64,000 bases of DNA from CAZMXP01 sp964570285 (lineage in GTDB: Bacteria; Planctomycetota; PLA2), in contig CAZMXP010000011.1 in assembly GCA_964570285.1 (NCBI GenBank), positions 1 through 64,000 of the forward strand. Reading direction: 5' to 3'. The position numbers were made by a program, and so were the translations under genes. The notes below the pieces were generated by a model, which was not told the DNA's origin, made no database searches, and saw nothing but the letters and a program-made list of their open reading frames with translations. Shown here in pieces: positions 49,188 to 58,234 of this stretch (its first letter is position 1; every line of letters begins with the position of its first letter).

Positions 49188-50183
49188 CTACTCCTTCCGT
49201 TTCCTGAGTTCGTAGAGAGCGCGGCGGAACTCCGCCTGCTCTTCGGGTCGCGTCGCCTTCGCGAGCGCGACGGTCTCCTCTTCGATCGCCTCGTCGTACC
49301 GGCCGAGCCGCGAGAGGCACTCGGCGCGCGTGTCGTGGTAGCGCGCGTTGTCCGGCTCGGCGCGCAGCGCCTCGTCGATCAGCGCGAGCCCAAGCTCGGG
49401 CCGTTTGCCCGAGAACGCGAGGGCCCGCGCGTAGGCGGCGCGTTCCCACGGACCGCGCAAGGCGCCGTGCCCGTGCAGGTAGGCGTAGGAGTCGATCTCC
49501 TCGTAGAACAGCACGAGCTCGCGGTGGGCCTTCACCGTGTGGCGGCCCTCGGGGTAGCGGCGCGCGTAGGCGGTCAGGGCGGCACGGCGCTCCTCGCTCG
49601 GCACGAGCCGCGCGAGCAGGTAGTCGATGTCGACGGCCTCGGGGCGCCTGCCCTCGGGGTCCATGCGGCTCGCGCGCAGGAGCACCTCCCGCGCGCGCTT
49701 GTCGTCGCGCTCGTAGAGCCGGCGCCCGAACTGCGCCGCGCGGTCGTAGTCGTCGAGGTAGGCCGGATCGGACCGCGCCCGGCTCTCCAGCGCCGCGAAG
49801 TGGTCGCCGCGCAGGACATCCGTCAGAAACGCGACGAACTCCTGCGCGTCGGGAACGCCGGTCCAGCGGTCGATTTCCCGGCCTCCCATTGCGTAGAGGA
49901 CCACGACCGGCGAGATCGCCTTCAGCGAATGCCCCTTGAGGAACGCGGCCCCCTCGGTCGAATTCACATCAAGCAGCACGGGCGCGAAGTTCTCATTGAT
50001 GTATCCGGCGACCGCCGGATCGGAGAGGACGGTTGCGTCCATCTCGTCGGTCGGCTCTCAGCCGCCCATCCAGAGGTAGACGAGCACCGGTTTCGTCGCG
50101 TCGGCGAGCGCCTGCTCGAACCCCGAGGTCCTGAACGCGATCGGGTCGGCGGCGACGAGCAGCACGAGGCAGAGACTAGCCAT
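49188..50183 (-). CDS. Thioredoxin-like/TPR selenoprotein (UEPT)
   Basis: 331 residues if TGA 50058-50060 is Sec42: 41 codons before, 289 after. The N-terminus is a signal-like stretch MASLCLVLLVAADP. The domain reads PVLVYLWMGG-U-EPTDEMDATVLSDPAVAGYINENFAPVLLDV, the DUF255/thioredoxin-7 pattern in which Cys precedes KxM-D; Sec takes the Cys position, with Thr at the fourth position of the motif (UxxT) so no second thiol. C-terminal TPR helices (residues 180-330). Its ATG overlaps the kinase stop by 8 bp (translation coupled) and the SOD ATG follows 3 nt after its stop, so all four genes are one operon. A hairpin with loop GCAACC lies 18-31 nt after the UGA. Confidence 0.9.
50023..50045 (-). 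promoter_or_regulatory. Putative SECIS hairpin of the UEPT gene
   Basis: Lower stem GAG/CUC, internal bulge, upper stem GGAC/GUCC, loop GCAACC with G in position 1; apical loop 22-27 nt after the UGA. Confidence 0.6.
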
Positions 50184-51483
50184 GGGAATCCTCCTTTGGC
50201 AGCACGATGCGGAAGGTGCTGCCCTTGCCAGGAGCGCTGTCGACCTCGATGCGGCCCCCGTGGGCGCGCACGGCCCACTGCGCGATCGAGAGGCCGAGGC
50301 CGCTCCCCCCGGGCCCCCCTCCATCGCGCGAGCGGGACGTATCGACGCGGTAGAAGCGGTCGAAGATCCGCGGCAGGTGCTCCGCGGCGATGCCGCACCC
50401 TTCGTCCGCGACCGCGAGCGTCGGGCCGGCGACGGTGACGCGCACGGCCGTCCCCCGCGGCGCGTACTTGAGCGCGTTGTCGAGCAGCGCGACGACCGCC
50501 TGCCGCAGCACGCCGCGGTCGGCGACGATCGGAGCGGGCTCGCCGGCGACGGCGACGGCGACTCCGCGCTCCTCGGCGAGCGGCGCCATCAGATGGGCGA
50601 CCTCCTGCGCGAGCGCGCGCAGATCGAACCGCTCGCGTTCCAGCGCCACCTGCCCCGCGTCGGCGCGGCTGAGCGTCAGGAGCCGGTCGACGAGCCCGGA
50701 GAGGCGATCCACCTCTTCGAGCATGCTGCCCACCATGTCGCGGTATTCTTCGGGGGTCCGGGGGCTGCGCAGGCCGACCTCGCCGACCGCGCGCAGCGCC
50801 GTCAGCGGCGTGCGCAGTTCGTGGGAGGCGTCGGCGGTGAAGCGGCGGAGCTGGTCGAAGCTTGCTTCGAGGCGGGCGAGCGTCTCGTTGAAGACGGCGC
50901 CGAGCTGTCCCATCTCGTCGCGCGGGTCGGCGACGGGCAGGCGGGCGGAGAGGCTCTCGGCGGTGATGCGCCGCGCCTCCTCGGCCATGCGCGCGGCCGG
51001 GGAGAGCGCGCGCCTTGCGAGCAGGTAGCCGCCCGCGGCTGCGGCGGCGATCCAGAGCGGGAGGCCGAGGGCGAGCACGGCGAGCACGCTGGAGAGTTCA
51101 CGGCGGAGGCGCTCGTCGGAGCGTTGGACGCGGATGCGGACCGGATGGCCGGCGACGCGGCAGAGGTCCTCGCGCATGCGGTGGCTCGCGGTTGCGCCAA
51201 ACCCCTTGGTGCGGTGGACGAGTGCGCCTTCGGGGGTCTTGATCTCCGCGTCGAACGCCGGGTCATGTTCGCCGTGGCCGTTCCACGCAAAGCCCGCTTC
51301 CGGCGTCCACGAGAGGTTGCCCTCGGCGGTCTCGACGTCCTCGTCGAGTTGCCGGTCGAGCTCGGCGTAGAGGTTGGAGCGCAGGTGCAGGTAGACGAAC
51401 GCGCCGTAGCAGACCATCAGTCCCGTCGAGACCGCCGTGGTCCAGAGCGTGAGCCGCACGCGGAGGCTGCGGGCGAGCCTCAC
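50176..51483 (-). CDS. Membrane sensor histidine kinase
   Basis: 435 residues: TM1 about 11-31, periplasmic sensor about 32-133, TM2 about 134-156, HAMP, HisKA with His221 (TADASHELRTPLTAL), HATPase with LLDNALKYAP (N box), VADEGCGIA (G1) and GGGPGGSGLGLSIA (G2). All motifs are intact. The periplasmic part contains GHGEHDP and CRVAGHPVRI, where His/Cys residues could bind a metal. CusS/CopS-like length and layout. It is coupled to its response regulator (overlap 4 bp) and to the selenoprotein (8 bp). Confidence 0.93.
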   Translation of the reverse strand: MRLARSLRVRLTLWTTAVSTGLMVCYGAFVYLHLRSNLYAELDRQLDEDVETAEGNLSWTPEAGFAWNGHGEHDPAFDAEIKTPEGALVHRTKGFGATASHRMREDLCRVAGHPVRIRVQRSDERLRRELSSVLAVLALGLPLWIAAAAAGGYLLARRALSPAARMAEEARRITAESLSARLPVADPRDEMGQLGAVFNETLARLEASFDQLRRFTADASHELRTPLTALRAVGEVGLRSPRTPEEYRDMVGSMLEEVDRLSGLVDRLLTLSRADAGQVALERERFDLRALAQEVAHLMAPLAEERGVAVAVAGEPAPIVADRGVLRQAVVALLDNALKYAPRGTAVRVTVAGPTLAVADEGCGIAAEHLPRIFDRFYRVDTSRSRDGGGPGGSGLGLSIAQWAVRAHGGRIEVDSAPGKGSTFRIVLPKEDSHG

Positions 51484-52163
51484 GCGTCGCCCTCCCGGAG
51501 CACGAAGCCGACGCCGCGCACGGTATGGATGAGGCGGGCGCAGCCCTCGGCGTCGACCTTTCGGCGCAGGCGGGCCATCTGCACGTCGATGACGTTGTCG
51601 ATCGGCGTCGCGCGCGCGACCTCCTTCCAGACGTCGCGGGCGAGCATCGCGCGCGAGACCGGATGGCCCTCGTGGCGCAGCAGGTATTCGAGCAGCTCGA
51701 ACTCCCGCGGCGTCAGTTCGAGGGCCCTGCCGCCGCGCGTGACCTGCCGCGTCAGCACGTCCATCTCGAGATCCGCGGTCTTGAGGCGGAGCACCTGCTC
51801 CGGCCGGCCACGGCGCAGCAGAGCGCGGATGCGCGCGAGCAGCTCCGCGAACGCGAACGGCTTGACCAGGTAGTCGTCGGCGCCGCTCTCGAGCCCGAGC
51901 ACCCGGTCCTCGACGGTGTCGCGGGCCGTCAGCACGAGCACCGGCGTCGTGATGCCGCGGGCGCGGAGGGTCTTGAGCACGTCGAGGCCGTCCACCTTCG
52001 GCAGCATCAGGTCGAGCAGGATCACGTCGAAGGTCGCGGCGCTCGCCTCGAAGAAGCCCTCCTCCCCGGTGCGCGCCGTCACCACGTCGAAGTGCTCCGC
52101 GGCAAGCCCCTCGCGCAGCGCGCGGGCCACCTTCGGCTCGTCCTCGACGATCAGCAGTCGCAT
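51480..52163 (-). CDS. OmpR/CusR-like response regulator
   Basis: 227 residues. Receiver with Asp51 (LLDLMLPKVDG), Thr in VLTARD, Lys in LVKPFAF. Winged-helix output: LELTPREFELLEYLLRHEGHPVSRAMLARDVW, VIDVQMARLRRKVD, HTVRGVGFVL. First gene of the operon RR-HK-selenoprotein-SOD. A GGAGGG ribosome-binding site lies 8-13 nt before the ATG, so the transcript is leadered. Confidence 0.95.
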   Translation of the reverse strand: MRLLIVEDEPKVARALREGLAAEHFDVVTARTGEEGFFEASAATFDVILLDLMLPKVDGLDVLKTLRARGITTPVLVLTARDTVEDRVLGLESGADDYLVKPFAFAELLARIRALLRRGRPEQVLRLKTADLEMDVLTRQVTRGGRALELTPREFELLEYLLRHEGHPVSRAMLARDVWKEVARATPIDNVIDVQMARLRRKVDAEGCARLIHTVRGVGFVLREGDA

Positions 52164-52267
52164 GGCTCGTTCCCTCCCCCTAGATAGTCCCCCGGGGAGG
52201 CCTGGACCACTGATTCTTTGCTTACAAGGGTGTCAGGCAGCGCCGCGGGGAGGCGAGCGCGGAGCGG
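52164..52267. other. Short region upstream of the two-component operon
   Basis: Contains TATCTA about 20 nt before the RR ATG and TTGTAA further upstream (minus strand), a possible promoter. No palindrome clear enough to call an operator. Confidence 0.35.
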
Positions 52268-54463
52268 TCACCGGCCACCGCGCGCGATCGTGACCTCGGC
52301 GCCCTCGTGCACCTCGAAGGTGGTGCGGCCGCAGCGGTAGCGGCCCGGCGGCAGGCGGATCGCGAAGGCGCCGTCGACCACCTCCGCGCGCCAGCGGCTG
52401 ACGTTGTCGTCGGGCGCGTCGGCGGGGAAGAAGTCGATCGAGCCCAAGTCGGCGCAGCCGTCGTCGTCGGGGATGCGCCCGCGGACGAGGCCGCCCGGCG
52501 TGATCACGATGCGCATCGGCTGCGCATCCGGCGCGACGGAGGTTGCCAGCAGGGCCTGCGCCATGCCGTCGGCGGTGACGGAGATCTCGACCCTGCCGAG
52601 CGCGAGGTGGGGGAGTTCGAACCCGCCGCTCGCATCCGTCGCAACCGCGGTCTCCTCGTTGCCCCACGCCATGACGGTGGCCTTCGGGACCGGGTTGCCC
52701 GAGCCGTCCACGACGCGGCCCCTGAGCGCGATGCCGCGCGAGAGCGCGAAGGGCTCGGGCTCCTGCACGGCGCCCGCGCGGATCTCGACCCGCGCGAGGA
52801 AGGGCGCGTAGCCGCGCGCCTCGATGGCGAGTTCCACGGGGCCCGGGAACTGGTCGCGGATCTCGAACCGGCCGTCGTCGCCCTCGACCACCTCCTGCCA
52901 CTGCGCGCCGCGGTTCGCGCCCGACAGGCGCGTCAACGTCGCCCGGACATGGTCGGGCGCGGCCTCGCCCGCGGGGGTCTTGAGGCGGAAGCGGATCGCG
53001 CCGGGGCGGTGCAGGACGATCCTGACGTTGCTGACCGGCGCGCTCACGCGCGTCGGCGCCTCGGAGAGGAGCCCCTCGATGTCGCCCACGCTGATGTCGG
53101 TCGGGCCGGCCGGGAGGCCGTGCAGCCTGAAGCGGCCCTGCGCGTCGCTCGTTCCCTGCTCGTAGCCGTCGAGCCACGCCTCGGGATCGGCGGGATCCAC
53201 CGTGTAGGCGTAGAGCGTCGCGTCCGCGAGCGGCCGGCCGAGGTCGTCGAGCAGCACGCCCTCCGCGCAGGCCCCCCGCTCGAGCTTGATCGCGACGCTC
53301 TTCTCCTCGCCCTCCGCGAGGTCGACCGCGACCCGCTTGTCGAGCCACCCGAACGCGCGGACCACGACCGTCCAGCGGCCCGCGTCCGCATCCTCGACGA
53401 CGCTGCTCCCGTCTTCGGCTTCCCGCTCGAACACCCGCGGGCGGGCCCCTTCCGGCGGCACGAACTCGAGCTGGAGCGAGTCCGCCTCCTGCGCCACGCG
53501 CACGGAGATCGACCCGACCCGCAGCAAACGCAGGTCGGCGGATGCCTCCTCCCCGCCCGCAACCACCACCGCCAAACGCGAGCGCGCGCGGACCGGCTCG
53601 TCCTCCTCGGCGTACACATGGTAGGAGAGGCCCGGCTCCGCCTCCGGGAAGGAGTAGCGCCCCTCGCCGTCGCACGGGCACTGCATCTCCCCCCCGTCCC
53701 CCTCGGAATCCACCGGCGATGCGACAACACTTGCATGGGGCGCCGCCTCCCCGCCGGGGCGGGTGACAACACCGTGGATCGTGGCCGCGGTTGCAAGCTC
53801 GAAGAGCAGGGGGGCGCGGGGGGTGGCGTCGCCGGGCCAGACCTCCTTGGCTGCCGAGATGCGGCCGCTGGCCCGCGCGACGATGACCGCGCTGACCGAG
53901 TCGCCAGCCTCCGGAGCCTCGGGCCAGTGCTCGGTCGTCTCGAAGCGGCCGTCGGCGCCGGTGGTCGCGGTCCAGAGCGGCGCACCCTCGAGGATGGAGA
54001 GGTCGGTTGCGTGCGCCATCTCGCGCGCCTCGACCCGCGCGCCCGCGAGAGGCGCGCCGCCTTCCTTCGACAGCACGCGGCCCTCGAGTCTGCTGCCGGC
54101 TTGGAGCACGAGCCGGAACCGCGTGACGCCGTCGCCATCGGGGTCGTCGTCCTCGGGATCGGGCGCCCACGACCACGCGCCGGGCTCATGCCAGCCGCAG
54201 CGATGGCCAGCCTTGCGCGCGACGTAGACGACGCCCGTGGCCGGCAGGCTCTCGAAGCGGACCGTCCCGTCCGCGCCGGTCTCCCGGCGCACGGTCCCCC
54301 CCGGCGCCCCCCACGCCTCCACGACGACACCCGCGGCGGATTTCTCCCCCTCGGCGAACAGGACCTCGACGACCCGGGTGAGTCGTCGTTCGTCTTCCTG
54401 CGCGAGGGCCGCCCCGAGAAGACACGCCAGCAGCACGACGACCGTGCCGGCCCGATGCAGCAT
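52268..54463 (-). CDS. Secreted protein with multiple carboxypeptidase-regulatory-like domains
   Basis: 731 residues. Signal peptide (MLHRAGTVVVLLACLLGAALA). At least six beta-sandwich repeats with the CarbopepD_reg signature: VEAWGAPGGTVRRETGADGTVRFESLPA, GARVEAREMAH, GADGRFETTEHWPEAP, TLYAYTVDPADPEAWLDGYEQG, SDAQGRFRLHGLPAGPTDISV and ASGGFELPHLALGRVEISV. Function unknown; such repeats occur in large secreted adhesion or shape proteins. TAAAAT is 6 nt before the ATG, with three bases of the box supplied by the MITE-like element end. Confidence 0.8.
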   Translation of the reverse strand: MLHRAGTVVVLLACLLGAALAQEDERRLTRVVEVLFAEGEKSAAGVVVEAWGAPGGTVRRETGADGTVRFESLPATGVVYVARKAGHRCGWHEPGAWSWAPDPEDDDPDGDGVTRFRLVLQAGSRLEGRVLSKEGGAPLAGARVEAREMAHATDLSILEGAPLWTATTGADGRFETTEHWPEAPEAGDSVSAVIVARASGRISAAKEVWPGDATPRAPLLFELATAATIHGVVTRPGGEAAPHASVVASPVDSEGDGGEMQCPCDGEGRYSFPEAEPGLSYHVYAEEDEPVRARSRLAVVVAGGEEASADLRLLRVGSISVRVAQEADSLQLEFVPPEGARPRVFEREAEDGSSVVEDADAGRWTVVVRAFGWLDKRVAVDLAEGEEKSVAIKLERGACAEGVLLDDLGRPLADATLYAYTVDPADPEAWLDGYEQGTSDAQGRFRLHGLPAGPTDISVGDIEGLLSEAPTRVSAPVSNVRIVLHRPGAIRFRLKTPAGEAAPDHVRATLTRLSGANRGAQWQEVVEGDDGRFEIRDQFPGPVELAIEARGYAPFLARVEIRAGAVQEPEPFALSRGIALRGRVVDGSGNPVPKATVMAWGNEETAVATDASGGFELPHLALGRVEISVTADGMAQALLATSVAPDAQPMRIVITPGGLVRGRIPDDDGCADLGSIDFFPADAPDDNVSRWRAEVVDGAFAIRLPPGRYRCGRTTFEVHEGAEVTIARGGR

Positions 54464-54469
54464 GCCCCG

Positions 54470-54475
54470 ATTTTA
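54470..54475 (-). promoter_or_regulatory. -10 box, leaderless spacing, overlapping the MITE end
   Basis: TAAAAT ends 6 nt before the ATG at 54463. Its upstream TAA/TTA bases are the first three bases of the inverted repeat at 54473, so the element supplies part of the promoter. Confidence 0.55.
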
Positions 54476-54712
54476 GCCCGCATTATCCACCAGCCCGCCG
54501 GTTCTGGGCGGTCCGGACCGCCAATCTCTGCGTCGCTCGTCGTCGCTGGCTCGCTTTGGAGCCAGCTTCCTTCTCGCTCCTTGATCTTGTCGGTCCGTCC
54601 TTGCCCAGAAACCACGGTCGACTTGCGCAGGCGAGTCGCTTCCCCGGGCACGGGATCTTGGACGCAAGACCTTCCTGCCTGCGCCGTCGTCCTGGTGAAT
54701 AATGCGGGCTAA
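54473..54712. mobile_element. 240-bp MITE-like element with terminal inverted repeats
   Basis: Terminal inverted repeats of 21 bp: left TTAGCCCGCATTATCCACCAG at 54473-54493 and right its complement at 54692-54712, 20 of 21 bases matching. No transposase is encoded; internal sequence contains no convincing open frame. The left end overlaps the promoter of the 52268 gene, the right end contains the stop codon (54709-54711) of the neighbouring sulfatase-like gene. Probably a non-autonomous derivative of an IS element; family unknown. No clear target duplication. Confidence 0.75.
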
Positions 54713-56355
54713 CGACCGCCGCGGCGGGAGAGTTCGAAGTCGAGCGCGTGCAGGGAGCGGGCGCAGGAGTCGTCGAGCGCGATGACGCCGGAGCGGGCGA
54801 GGCTCTGCGCGGCGGCCATCTCGGTGAGGTCGAGCGAGGCGAGGCTCAGGTCGAGGGCATCCTTCAGCAGCGGCGCCGTCGCGTAGCCGCGCTCGATCGC
54901 GGCCCGGGTCGAGGCGGCGGCGCGACGGTGCCAGATGCGCGCGCCGGTCATGCCGGCCATCAGCTTCTGCGCGTGGGCGAGGTAGGTGTGCGGCGCGGGG
55001 TCGCGCGGATCCTCCTCGACCAGCGCCGAGAGCATGCCGAGCGCGCGCGAGACGAGCACCGCGTCGCGGTGTTCGCTCGCGAGCGCGATCAGCTGCGACG
55101 TCGACGAGAGGATCTCCCAGTAGCGGAAGCGCTCGCGCGGATCGACGAGCTTCGCGTTCTCGCGGCGCGACAGGCTGCCCGCGAGCGGGCGGCGCGCGAT
55201 CCCGTACGGCGAGGCGACATCCCCCTCCGCGGCCACCGGCGCGGTCTCCATGCCGGCCGGCGTGCGCGAGCGGTAGGCGGCCAGCGCCCGGTCGAGCCGC
55301 TCCCCCGCCTCGTGCGCCGAGAGATCGAGCGGCCGCTCCTCGCCCGGGTCCGTCGAGCGGTCGTAGAGCGCGAGGGTCGCCCCCGATTCGATCAGCGTGA
55401 AGCGGCCGTCGGTCGCCGCGAAGCACTGCCCCCAGCCGTGCATGCGCCACGCGTAGAGCGATTCGCTGATCACGACCGTGCCGGGCGCCGGGTCGGCGTC
55501 GAGCATGGAGCCGTCGGTCGCGCGCGCGGGCAGCCCGCACCACCTGCGCAGCGACGGCGCCACGTCCACGAGCGAGCGCGGCCGGCGGTCCACCGCTCCG
55601 CCGCGGAGCGCGGGCGCGCGCACGGCGAGCAGCGCGTCCACCACCGAGCCGAAGCAGAGCGGCCCGTGCGTCGCCTCGCCGTGGTCCCCGAGCCCCTCCC
55701 CATGATCGTTCGCCACGACGACGATCGACTCCCGCGGCACCGCCGCGACGATCCGCGCCAGCGCCGCGTCGACACGGGCGACCTCCTGCGCGTAGAGTTC
55801 CCGCGGCGTCGGCGCGTCGCCCACGTAGGGCGCGTGGCAGTCGTTGAGGTGGATCCAGAGGAAGAAGGGACGCCGCGCGTCGCGCGCCTCGAGCCACCCG
55901 AGCGCGGCGGGCAGGCGCTCCCCGGCGGTCGCCTCGCGCCCCGGGCACTCGTACCGCGCGAACCCGGCGGCGATGCCGGTCGTCGCCGCGAGCACGTCGC
56001 TCGAGACGAAGGCGGCCGTCGCGTAGCCCGCCGCCGCGAACTCCTCCGCGAGCAGGGGGAACCCGCGCTCCGCGGGCAGCGGCGGCGTGATGTTGTCGCG
56101 GATGCCGTGCGCGGCGGGGTAGAGGCCGCTGAAGAGGCTCGCGTGCGCGGGCAGCGTGATCGGCGCGACGGTGCGCGCGCCGGCGAAGTGCGTCGCGTCC
56201 CCGAGCAGGCGCTGCAGTTCGGGCATCCGCGCCGCGAAGTCGGCGCGCAGCGTGTCGAACGTGACGATCACCACCGGCGGCCGCGCGACGGGCGCCGTCG
56301 GCGAGACCCCGACGAGGAGGAGACCGAGGAGCGACGTGCTGGCGAGGAGGCGCAT
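54709..56355 (-). CDS. Sulfatase-superfamily hydrolase, paralogue 1
   Basis: 548 residues with signal peptide MRLLASTSLLGLLLVGVSP. First metal Asp34 (TFDTLRAD), Thr67 in PITLPAHASLFSGLYP at the place where sulfatases have the formylglycine Cys, His71, and NDHGEGLGDHGEATHG (Asp-His pair). The Thr suggests a phosphodiester/phosphonate-type rather than sulfate hydrolase, within the alkaline phosphatase superfamily. The C-terminal 100 residues (TPR-like YLAHAQKLMAGMTGA) match the second paralogue. Stop codon lies in the MITE right end. Tandem with the gene at 56551, about 200 bases away. Confidence 0.85.
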   Translation of the reverse strand: MRLLASTSLLGLLLVGVSPTAPVARPPVVIVTFDTLRADFAARMPELQRLLGDATHFAGARTVAPITLPAHASLFSGLYPAAHGIRDNITPPLPAERGFPLLAEEFAAAGYATAAFVSSDVLAATTGIAAGFARYECPGREATAGERLPAALGWLEARDARRPFFLWIHLNDCHAPYVGDAPTPRELYAQEVARVDAALARIVAAVPRESIVVVANDHGEGLGDHGEATHGPLCFGSVVDALLAVRAPALRGGAVDRRPRSLVDVAPSLRRWCGLPARATDGSMLDADPAPGTVVISESLYAWRMHGWGQCFAATDGRFTLIESGATLALYDRSTDPGEERPLDLSAHEAGERLDRALAAYRSRTPAGMETAPVAAEGDVASPYGIARRPLAGSLSRRENAKLVDPRERFRYWEILSSTSQLIALASEHRDAVLVSRALGMLSALVEEDPRDPAPHTYLAHAQKLMAGMTGARIWHRRAAASTRAAIERGYATAPLLKDALDLSLASLDLTEMAAAQSLARSGVIALDDSCARSLHALDFELSRRGGR

Positions 56356-56550
56356 TTCACCCCTTGCAATGCGCGGATCCGCGGTCGCGTTCCGAAGCAA
56401 CAGTCGGGCGTCCGATTGCCACACTGGCAGTGGTCGCCAGGATCGCCCCGTGTACGGCAAGCGGCGGCCCAGGGCCGGAGGCCGCCGCTCGGGTTGCATG
56501 CAACGGAGTTGCGGACGGGAAGGGGCCGTTGCCGGCCACCGCGCGACCGG
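56356..56550. other. Intergenic region between the two hydrolase paralogues
   Basis: 195 bases with a 12-bp palindrome GTTGCATGCAAC (56493-56504) and several short hairpins, no open frame. May be a regulatory or terminator region. Confidence 0.4.
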
Positions 56551-58215
56551 TCAGCCGCCGAGGCGCGCGAGTTCGGCCTCGAGGGCGCGCAGCGCCGCCG
56601 TCGTCGCCTCGTCGAGGGCGATCCCGCCCGAATGCGCGAGCTTGCGCGCGGCGTCCATCTCGGCGGTGTCCTGCGCCATCATGCTCATCTCGATCGCGTA
56701 CTGGAGCATCTGCGCGGTGGCGTAGCCCCGCTCGATGGCGCCCCGGGTCGAGGCGGCCGCGCGCCGGTACCAGACGCGCGCCCCGGTCATCTCGGCCATG
56801 AGCTTCTGCGCCTGCGCGAGGTAGGCGTGCGGGGCGGGGGTGTGCGGGTCCTCCTTGATGAGCCCTTCGAGCATGCCGAGCGCGCGGGAGAGGAGGATTG
56901 TGTCCTTGTTCCCGCTCGCGAGCGTGAGCACCTGCGACGCCGACGTCAGCAGGTCCCAGTAGGGGAAGCGCTCCCTCGGATCCACGAGTTGCACGTTCTC
57001 GCGGCGGGAGAGGCAGCCGGAGACCGGGCGGCGGGCGACCCCGTACGGCGAGGCGACATCGCCGTCGCCGGAGACCGCCCCGCTCTCCGTGCCCGCGGGG
57101 GCGCGCGCGCGATAGGCGGCGAGCGCCCGGTCGAGCCGCTCGCCCGCCTCGTCGGCGGAGAGGTCGAGCGCCCGCTCCTCGCCGGGGTCCGACGCGCGGT
57201 CGTAGAGCGCGAGCGTCGCGCCCGACTCGACGAGCGTGAAGCGGCCGTCGGAGACCGCGAAGCACTGCCCCCAGCCGTGCATGCGCCACGCGTAGAGCGA
57301 CTCCGCGACGACGGCGGTGCCGGTCGCCGGCGCGCGGTCGAGGGGTGTGCCGTCGCTCGGGTGCGGGCTCAGCCCGCACCAGCCCCGGAGCGTGGGCGCG
57401 ACATCCACGAGCGACCGCGGCGCGCGGTCGACCTCGCCGCGCGGCAGCGCCGGGGCGCGCACCGCGAGCAGCGCGTCGATCGTCGCGCCGAAGCAGAGCG
57501 GGCCGTGGGTCGACTCGCCGTGGTCCCCGAGCCCCTCCCCATGATCGCTCGCCACGACGAGGATCGAATCGCGCGGCACCGCCTCGATCACGCGGGCCAG
57601 GGCCGAATCGACGCGGCGCACCTCGCCCAGATAGAGTTCGCGCGTCGCCAGCGCGGCGTCGTCGCCGAGATAGGGCGCATGGCAGTCGTAGAAGTGCACC
57701 CAGAGGAAGAAGGGCCGCCCCGGGTCGCGCGCGCGGAGCCACGCGAGGGCCGCGGGCAGCCGCTCCTCGGCGGTCAGCTCGCCCTTCGGGCACTCGTAGG
57801 TCGCAAACCCGGCCGCGACGCCCGTGACGGGGGCGAGCACGTCGCTCGCGACGAACGCCGCGGTCGCGTAGCCCGCCGCGGCGAACTCCTCCGCGAGCAG
57901 CGGGAAGCCGCGCGCCGCGGGCAGCGGCGGCGTGATGTTGTCGCGGATGCCGTGGGCGTTGGGACACAGCCCCGTCATCAGGCTCACGTGCGCGGGCAGC
58001 GTGATCGGCGCGACGGTGCGCGCGCCCGCGAAGTGGGTCGCGTCGGCGAGCAGGCGCCGCACCTCGGGCATCTGCGGGACGAAGTCGGCGCGCAGCGTGT
58101 CGAAGGTGACGATCACGACCGAGGGGCGGGCGGCCCCCGACCTGCCGTGGATCAGGAAGCCGGCGACCAGGAGCGCCGCGAGGAGGGCGCCCGCGAGCCA
58201 ACGCACGCGGCCCAT
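56551..58215 (-). CDS. Sulfatase-superfamily hydrolase, paralogue 2
   Basis: 554 residues, clearly a tandem duplicate of the 54709 gene along the whole length (shared ITLPAH-SL-TG, FAAAGYATAAFV, HGEGLGDHGE, MHGWGQCFA, SRREN). Asp39 (TFDTLRAD), Thr72, His76, SDHGEGLGDHGE: active site as in paralogue 1. Signal anchor MGRVRWLAGALLAALLVAGFLI. TACAGT 6 nt before the ATG gives an own leaderless promoter. Confidence 0.85.
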   Translation of the reverse strand: MGRVRWLAGALLAALLVAGFLIHGRSGAARPSVVIVTFDTLRADFVPQMPEVRRLLADATHFAGARTVAPITLPAHVSLMTGLCPNAHGIRDNITPPLPAARGFPLLAEEFAAAGYATAAFVASDVLAPVTGVAAGFATYECPKGELTAEERLPAALAWLRARDPGRPFFLWVHFYDCHAPYLGDDAALATRELYLGEVRRVDSALARVIEAVPRDSILVVASDHGEGLGDHGESTHGPLCFGATIDALLAVRAPALPRGEVDRAPRSLVDVAPTLRGWCGLSPHPSDGTPLDRAPATGTAVVAESLYAWRMHGWGQCFAVSDGRFTLVESGATLALYDRASDPGEERALDLSADEAGERLDRALAAYRARAPAGTESGAVSGDGDVASPYGVARRPVSGCLSRRENVQLVDPRERFPYWDLLTSASQVLTLASGNKDTILLSRALGMLEGLIKEDPHTPAPHAYLAQAQKLMAEMTGARVWYRRAAASTRGAIERGYATAQMLQYAIEMSMMAQDTAEMDAARKLAHSGGIALDEATTAALRALEAELARLGG

Positions 58216-58221
58216 TGTACG

Positions 58222-58227
58222 ACTGTA
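58222..58227 (-). promoter_or_regulatory. -10 box, leaderless spacing (hydrolase paralogue 2)
   Basis: TACAGT ends exactly 6 nt before the ATG at 58215. Confidence 0.6.
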
Positions 58228-58234
58228 CGCGGCG

